NCBI GenBank assembly: GCA_937894585.1
Contig: CALBGO010000111.1
Coordinates: forward strand, 1 to 46,946
DNA length: 46,946 nt
DNA from: an uncultured Eubacterium sp.
GTDB taxonomy: Bacteria > Bacillota > Clostridia > Peptostreptococcales > Anaerovoracaceae
Direction: 5' to 3'
Below the pieces are notes generated by a model. It saw only the letters and a list, made by a program, of their open reading frames with translations, had not been told where the DNA came from and searched no databases. The translations under genes were made by a program, and so were the position numbers. Below, piece after piece: positions 42,248 through 46,946 of the stretch. Within the stretch, counting starts at the first letter, position 1; the number at the start of each line of letters is the position of its first letter.

Positions 42248-43198
42248 TTACTGTTCGACCGCCCATTTTGAGACTAAAACCTTGATAATTCCGGCGATGG
42301 GAACGGCTAAAATCATAAGGAAAAGTCCACCGACAGATGCCGCGGCGGAGACTGAAATCAGTACGAACAACGGGTGGAGGCCGGTGGATTTTCCGATAAT
42401 GCGGGGATAGATAAAATTGCACTCAATCTGCTGCACTGCAAAAAGAGAGAGTCCCGCTGCTGCAGCAAGGGACAGTCCTCCGTCTGCCAGAGCAGAAAGC
42501 ACCGCAGGCACGATGCCGATGAAGGGACCGAAATAAGGAATGACATTTGTAATACCGGCGAAACAACCGATCAGCACTGCGAATTTTACACCCAGCAGAG
42601 AAAGAGTCAGGGAAGCGGCAAAGGCCACAATGACTGAATCCACGAGGACGCCGCGCAGAAAAGCCGATACGACCTGATGTATCTCAAAGAGAATTTCTCT
42701 GAGTTTACCGTGGGTTTTCTGCTTTAATAAAAGGTGAGCAGTCTGATTGACAAGGCGGAGAAAAAAATCTTTGTCTTTGAGCAGGTAGACTCCCGCAATC
42801 ATACCGACTAAAAAATCAGCGGCGCCGTTGCCCAGATTCTGAAGAAAGGCCGCGGTGTTGGGTGAGTTTGCGGAGAAATTAAAAATCTCCGGCAGAAAAT
42901 CACTGTATTCTTCGTAATATTTCTGCAGCACGGAAAGAGCTTTCTGGACAGAGCCTTTTGCAATCTGTCCGGTGATAATATCAGCAAAGCCGAGAATAAG
43001 AAAAGCGGCAGCGAGAATCACGGAAAGATAAGCAAGGCAAACCGCAGTAAGTCTTCTTCCGTTCAGCTTTGCAGACAGCCATTCTACAAAAGGGTCGAGA
43101 ATATACGCTGCAGCGATGCCTATAGCAAGGGGAAATAGAGCGCGCCGGATTAAAAAAAGCAGAGCGGCGGCAAAGATCAGAATCAATATTTTTGACAT
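42248..43198 (-). CDS. AI-2E-family (PerM-like) membrane protein
   Basis: About 316 residues with a helical pair at the N-terminus, a soluble helical stretch, and a C-terminal membrane block. The family-typical late segment is NVIPYFGPFIGIVPAVL, followed by NFIYPRIIGKSTGLHPLFVLIS. Members export signal molecules or act as ion/H+ antiporters, and the role here is open. ATG 43198 is used, but AGGAGG is 13 bases away. TTG 43207 has a spacing of four and is an alternative. Longer in-frame readings to 43381 lack the family's start. Confidence 0.85.
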   Translation of the reverse strand: MSKILILIFAAALLFLIRRALFPLAIGIAAAYILDPFVEWLSAKLNGRRLTAVCLAYLSVILAAAFLILGFADIITGQIAKGSVQKALSVLQKYYEEYSDFLPEIFNFSANSPNTAAFLQNLGNGAADFLVGMIAGVYLLKDKDFFLRLVNQTAHLLLKQKTHGKLREILFEIHQVVSAFLRGVLVDSVIVAFAASLTLSLLGVKFAVLIGCFAGITNVIPYFGPFIGIVPAVLSALADGGLSLAAAAGLSLFAVQQIECNFIYPRIIGKSTGLHPLFVLISVSAAASVGGLFLMILAVPIAGIIKVLVSKWAVEQ

Positions 43199-43400
43199 AG
43201 TTTGCAAAAAACCTCCTGAAAGTAGTATGACTGAAACAGCTCGAAAATATTGAAGAAAGCCGACGAAAAATACAGAATTTAAATTGTAAAAAAACTGTTT
43301 AAAAAGATAGATGCGACAGCGCAGAAATCTATTGAAAATAAGCAAGTTACAGCCGTTTTTCTTGTTTGAGAAAAAGTACAAAAAAGTTTGGGAAAGGGTG

Positions 43401-43430
43401 TTGACGAAGATGACCTTTCTGCTGTATGAT
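43401..43430 (+). promoter_or_regulatory. Sigma-A promoter of pflB
   Basis: TTGACG (43401-43406), an 18-base spacer and TATGAT (43425-43430), about 150 bases before the pflB start. The leader carries no clear hairpin or known riboswitch. Confidence 0.65.
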
Positions 43431-43582
43431 GAGATTGTAGAAATGGTTACGAGGTAAGAACTTAAGAGGCATTTCCCGTAACCAAAATTTTATAAAGAAT
43501 TTTGTATACAAGATACAAAATTCAATCATTGATACATATTATTTATTTCAAGAGTTTATTTAAGAAAAGGAGAACGGCGCAC

Positions 43583-45814
43583 ATGAACAACGCATGGGAT
43601 GGTTTCAAAAGCGGTATCTGGGAAAACACTATTAATGTTGATGATTTTATCAACTTAAACTATACTCCGTATGACGGAGATGAGAGCTTCCTGGCAGGTC
43701 CGACTGCAAGAACAACAGAATGTAACGACAAAGTAAAAGACCTGCTGGTAAAAGAGAGACACAACGGCGGAACACTGAAAGTGGATGCAAGCAAGATTAT
43801 GAGAATCAATGCTTTTGATCCGGGATATATTATTGAAGGAAAAGATATTATTGTCGGACTGCAGACTGACGAACCTCTGAAGAGAGGTATCTGCCCGTTC
43901 GGCGGTATTAAAATGGTAAGAGAAGAAGTTGCTGAATACGGTGAAAAACTTCCTGAAGAAGTTGAGTTCATGTTTAACTATGTAACTTCTCACAATGATG
44001 GCGTATTCAAAGCTTACTCTCCTGAAATGAGAAAGGCAAGACACCTGGGCTATATTACAGGTCTTCCTGATGCATACGGCAGAGGCAGAATCATCGGCGA
44101 CTACAGAAGAGCGGCTCTTTACGGTATCGACAGACTGATTGAAGCAAAGCAGGCTGACCATGATGAAATCGCATCAAGACCGATTATGAGCGAAGAAAAT
44201 GTAAGACTGGCAGAAGAAGTATGGAACCAGATTGCAGCTCTGAAAGAAATTAAGAAGATGGCTGAAAAATACGGCTTCGATATTTCCAAACCGGCAACAG
44301 ATGTAAAAGAAGCTATCCAGTGGGTATACTTCGCATATCTGGCAGGTATCAAAGAAGAAAACGGTGCAGCAATGTCTCTGGGAAGAACTGCTACTTTTAT
44401 CGATGTTTATGCAGAAAGAGACCTGGCAAGAGGCAAATATACAGAAGAAGAAATTCAGGAATTTGTTGACGACTTCATTCTGAAGCTGCGTGTGGCAAGA
44501 CACCTGAGAACTACTGAATACAACGAACTGTTCGGCGGAGACCCGATGTGGATTACAGAAGGTCTGGCAGGCGTAGGCGCTGACGGAAGACACAGAGTAA
44601 CCAAGATGACTTACAGATATCTGAACACTCTGTACAACCTGGGACCTGCACCGGAACCAAACCTGACTGTACTGTGGTCCAAAGACCTGCCTGAACCGTT
44701 CAAGAGATTCTGCGCACAGGTTTCCATCGATACAGACTCCATCCAGTACGAAAATGACGACAAGATGAGACCTTGCTACGGTGACGACTATTCCATCGCA
44801 TGCTGCGTATCCGCTATCGAAATGGGTCAGCAGATGCAGTTCTTCGGCGCAAGATGCAACCTGGCAAAAGCGCTGCTTCTGGCAATCAACGGCGGTATCG
44901 ACGAAAGAACAGGCGAACATATCGGACCTCAGATGGAATCCATGCCGGACGGACCTTTAGACTTCGACGAAGTATGGAGAAGATACAACATTTATCTGGA
45001 ATGGCTGATGAGCGTTTATGCAAGAATTATGAATATCATTCACTTCATGCATGATAAATATGACTACGAAAGATCTCAGATGGCATTCCTGGATTCTGAA
45101 GTAAAGAGACTGATGGCTTTCGGTGTTGCAGGTTTCTCTGTAGCGGCTGACTCTTTGTCCGCAATCAAATATGCAAAGGTTTATCCGATCAGAGATGAAA
45201 ACGGCGTAATCGTTGACTTCAGAACTGAAGGCGATTTCCCTAAATACGGAAACGATGATGACAGAGTAGATGATTTAGCTGTTGCAATCAGTGAAAAATC
45301 CATTGCAGAGCTGAGAAAACAGCCTGCATACAGAAATGCTGTAACAACACTTTCTGTACTGACTATTACTTCCAATGTAATGTACGGAAAGAAAACCGGC
45401 AACACACCTGACGGAAGAAGAGCAGGAACTCCGTTTGCACCGGGTGCAAACCCTATGCACTGCAGAGACAACAGCGGCGCAGTTGCTTCCTTAAACTCTG
45501 TTGCAAAAATCGACTGGAATACTTGCCAGGACGGTATTTCCAATACATTCAGCATTACACCGGATTCACTGGGTAAAGACAGAGAAAGCAGAAAAGATAC
45601 ACTGGTTCAGCTGCTTTCCGGTTATTTCGGACAGGGCGCACACCATCTGAATGTAAATGTACTAAACAGAGATGTTCTGATGGACGCTTATGATAATCCG
45701 GACAAGTATCCGAGCCTGACTATCAGAGTATCCGGCTATGCTGTAAGATTTAATGCATTGTCCAAAGCACACCAGAAGGAAGTTATCGAAAGAACTTTCC
45801 ACGAAGGACTGTAA
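43583..45814 (+). CDS. pflB: Pyruvate formate-lyase (formate C-acetyltransferase)
   Basis: A 743-residue glycyl-radical enzyme converting pyruvate and CoA to acetyl-CoA and formate under anaerobic conditions. The active-site cysteine pair is Cys407-Cys408 (SIACCVSA) and the radical glycine is Gly718 in RVSGYAVRF. Length is normal. ATG 43583 follows AAAAGGAG by about ten bases. The in-frame upstream start lacks a site. The activating enzyme gene follows 240 bases later, past a terminator-like hairpin. Strong codon bias suggests high expression. Confidence 0.96.
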   Translation: MNNAWDGFKSGIWENTINVDDFINLNYTPYDGDESFLAGPTARTTECNDKVKDLLVKERHNGGTLKVDASKIMRINAFDPGYIIEGKDIIVGLQTDEPLKRGICPFGGIKMVREEVAEYGEKLPEEVEFMFNYVTSHNDGVFKAYSPEMRKARHLGYITGLPDAYGRGRIIGDYRRAALYGIDRLIEAKQADHDEIASRPIMSEENVRLAEEVWNQIAALKEIKKMAEKYGFDISKPATDVKEAIQWVYFAYLAGIKEENGAAMSLGRTATFIDVYAERDLARGKYTEEEIQEFVDDFILKLRVARHLRTTEYNELFGGDPMWITEGLAGVGADGRHRVTKMTYRYLNTLYNLGPAPEPNLTVLWSKDLPEPFKRFCAQVSIDTDSIQYENDDKMRPCYGDDYSIACCVSAIEMGQQMQFFGARCNLAKALLLAINGGIDERTGEHIGPQMESMPDGPLDFDEVWRRYNIYLEWLMSVYARIMNIIHFMHDKYDYERSQMAFLDSEVKRLMAFGVAGFSVAADSLSAIKYAKVYPIRDENGVIVDFRTEGDFPKYGNDDDRVDDLAVAISEKSIAELRKQPAYRNAVTTLSVLTITSNVMYGKKTGNTPDGRRAGTPFAPGANPMHCRDNSGAVASLNSVAKIDWNTCQDGISNTFSITPDSLGKDRESRKDTLVQLLSGYFGQGAHHLNVNVLNRDVLMDAYDNPDKYPSLTIRVSGYAVRFNALSKAHQKEVIERTFHEGL

Positions 45815-45848
45815 AAGTCAGCCTTGAAAATCTGAATTTGATTAAAAA

Positions 45849-45880
45849 GGGGATATCAGAGATGATATCCCCTGCTGTTT
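45849..45880 (+). terminator. Terminator-like hairpin between pflB and pflA
   Basis: GGGGATATC (45849-45857) and GATATCCCC (45864-45872) form a perfect 9-bp stem followed by TGCTGTTTTC. Partial termination would lower activase expression relative to pflB. Confidence 0.65.
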
Positions 45881-46053
45881 TCTAACGATATTTTATTCTA
45901 ATAATATAATGACATTCTGACTTCGGACATTGCTGTAAGTTTCGGTTTTATTCGGTATTGAAAAGTTAGGTACAGGGGAAAGCTGTCGCCCCAAAAGAGC
46001 CTGTTTGAAAATGAAAACCGGAAAGAGTGTTATTTGGAGGGAGATGAACTACA

Positions 46054-46761
46054 ATGAATATGGGATTGCTGCACTCGATTGAAACCTTCGGCGCTGTAGA
46101 CGGACCTGGTATTAGGACGGTCTTTTTTCTGCAGGGCTGCCCGGCCAGGTGCGCATATTGTCACAATCCGGATACATGGAGAACCGACGGCGGACACAGA
46201 ACTACCATCGGGGAAATTGTAACCCGCGCAAAACGGGGTATTCCGTATTACGGAGATAACGGAGGTGTTACCTTTTCGGGCGGAGAACCTTTGATGCAGG
46301 GGAAATTTTTGACAGAAGCTATTAAAGAGCTGCATGAAGAGGAAATCGGCAGCGCAATAGATACCAGCGGAACATATTTCGATAAAGATTCCGAAGGAGC
46401 GATTGCAGTGGCGGATTTGATCCTTCTTGATATTAAACATGTAGATCCGGATGAGTTTCATAAACTGACCGGCAGATATCAGGATACGCTGTTTAAAGCA
46501 ATAGATGCGATTAACCGGTTCGGAAAACATGTGTGGATTAGACAGGTTATTATGCCCGGATATAATGATACGGAAGAATATATTGAACAGCTTAACTCAT
46601 TTTTGCGGAGAATCAGACATATTGACCGGGTTGAACTGCTCGGATATCATAATATGGCTGTAAGGAAATACGAAAAACTGGGGATTCCGTATAAACTTGC
46701 CGATATGAAACCGATGAACAAGAAACGGCTGGAGGAACTGCAGGGTCTGGTAAGAATTTAA
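46054..46761 (+). CDS. pflA: Pyruvate formate-lyase activating enzyme
   Basis: A 235-residue radical SAM enzyme that installs the glycyl radical on PFL. The 4Fe-4S motif CPARCAYC gives Cys29, Cys33 and Cys36. Other family segments are GIRTVFFLQGC, VTFSGGEPLMQ and the late ELLGYHNMAVRKYEKLGI. GGAGGGAG precedes the ATG. It follows pflB on the same strand, with a partial terminator between them. Confidence 0.95.
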   Translation: MNMGLLHSIETFGAVDGPGIRTVFFLQGCPARCAYCHNPDTWRTDGGHRTTIGEIVTRAKRGIPYYGDNGGVTFSGGEPLMQGKFLTEAIKELHEEEIGSAIDTSGTYFDKDSEGAIAVADLILLDIKHVDPDEFHKLTGRYQDTLFKAIDAINRFGKHVWIRQVIMPGYNDTEEYIEQLNSFLRRIRHIDRVELLGYHNMAVRKYEKLGIPYKLADMKPMNKKRLEELQGLVRI

Positions 46762-46946
46762 ACAGGATATACAAAGAAGAGAGATAAGCAGCAGATTAGT
46801 TATTGTTGAATTACTTCGGAGAAGGCTAAAAAGAAAACTTGCTTCCCCCGGCTTTCTGTCGAAAAGGGACAGGTCTTAGCGAAATCTGTGGAAAAAAGCA
46901 GAGAAAAGTAAAAAAAGATAAAAAAGGGTATTGACAGAGAGAGTTG
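46762..46946 (+). other. Window-end spacer after pflA
   Basis: No gene is seen. A TTGACA at about 46931-46936 could be the -35 box of a promoter for a gene beyond the edge. Confidence 0.35.

Overview
The window looks like chromosome from an anaerobic, amino-acid-fermenting member of the Bacillota (class Clostridia). Evidence: spoIIID (sporulation), pyruvate formate-lyase with its activase, a complete arginine deiminase pathway, several AGCS/APC amino-acid transporters, sigma-54 activators, strong GGAGG-type ribosome binding sites with some GTG/TTG starts, and moderate GC with AT-rich spacers. I cannot name a genus. No rRNA, tRNA or CRISPR array was seen.

Layout. 1-51: 3' end of a group II intron. 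193-1673: threonine aldolase and spoIIID (minus strand). 1957-7819: an isochorismatase-family hydrolase and an APC permease behind a sigma-54 promoter (1901-1916), followed by a Cache-type histidine kinase and an NtrC-type regulator that probably controls them. 7940-11788: PhoB/PhoR-like two-component system with a Na/Pi cotransporter. 12453-14090: mreB followed by an unusual structured repeat array (period 106 bp, third unit carrying a multi-hairpin insert of about 278 bp) and a terminator. 14162-16825: THUMP RNA methyltransferase and a MocR-type regulator whose PLP lysine is missing. 16982-20553: arcB, arcA and arcC, with a hairpin-rich spacer and a terminator-like hairpin before arcA. 20850-24674: GlnK/GlnL-like two-component system and an AGCS symporter. 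24827-26053: MFS transporter (minus).

26404-32045: a second sigma-54 circuit. A PAS/AAA+ activator with a winged-helix-like end is followed by a palindrome, a near-consensus -24/-12 promoter, an AGCS symporter and two tandem NodB-fold proteins. The first keeps the catalytic residues and the second has lost most of them. 32222-36413: argH, malic enzyme and (minus) argG with a candidate ARG box. 36775-40806: YfcC transporter, M20 amidohydrolase and D-aminoacylase-like amidohydrolase. The YfcC promoter spacer holds a G9 tract, and an A8 tract after the best ATG puts that ATG out of frame. 40960-43198: small membrane protein, DMT transporter and AI-2E-family protein. 43583-46761: pflB and pflA.

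Together the genes describe uptake and fermentation of amino acids and amino-acid derivatives. Arginine gives ATP through the deiminase pathway, argGH links citrulline and aspartate to fumarate, malic enzyme and PFL handle C4/C3 flow, and at least three local circuits each place a regulator next to a transporter. The most promising unexplained items are the repeat array after mreB, the active/inactive deacetylase pair under sigma-54 control, the lysine-less MocR protein next to the arc genes, and the double homopolymer arrangement at the YfcC gene.
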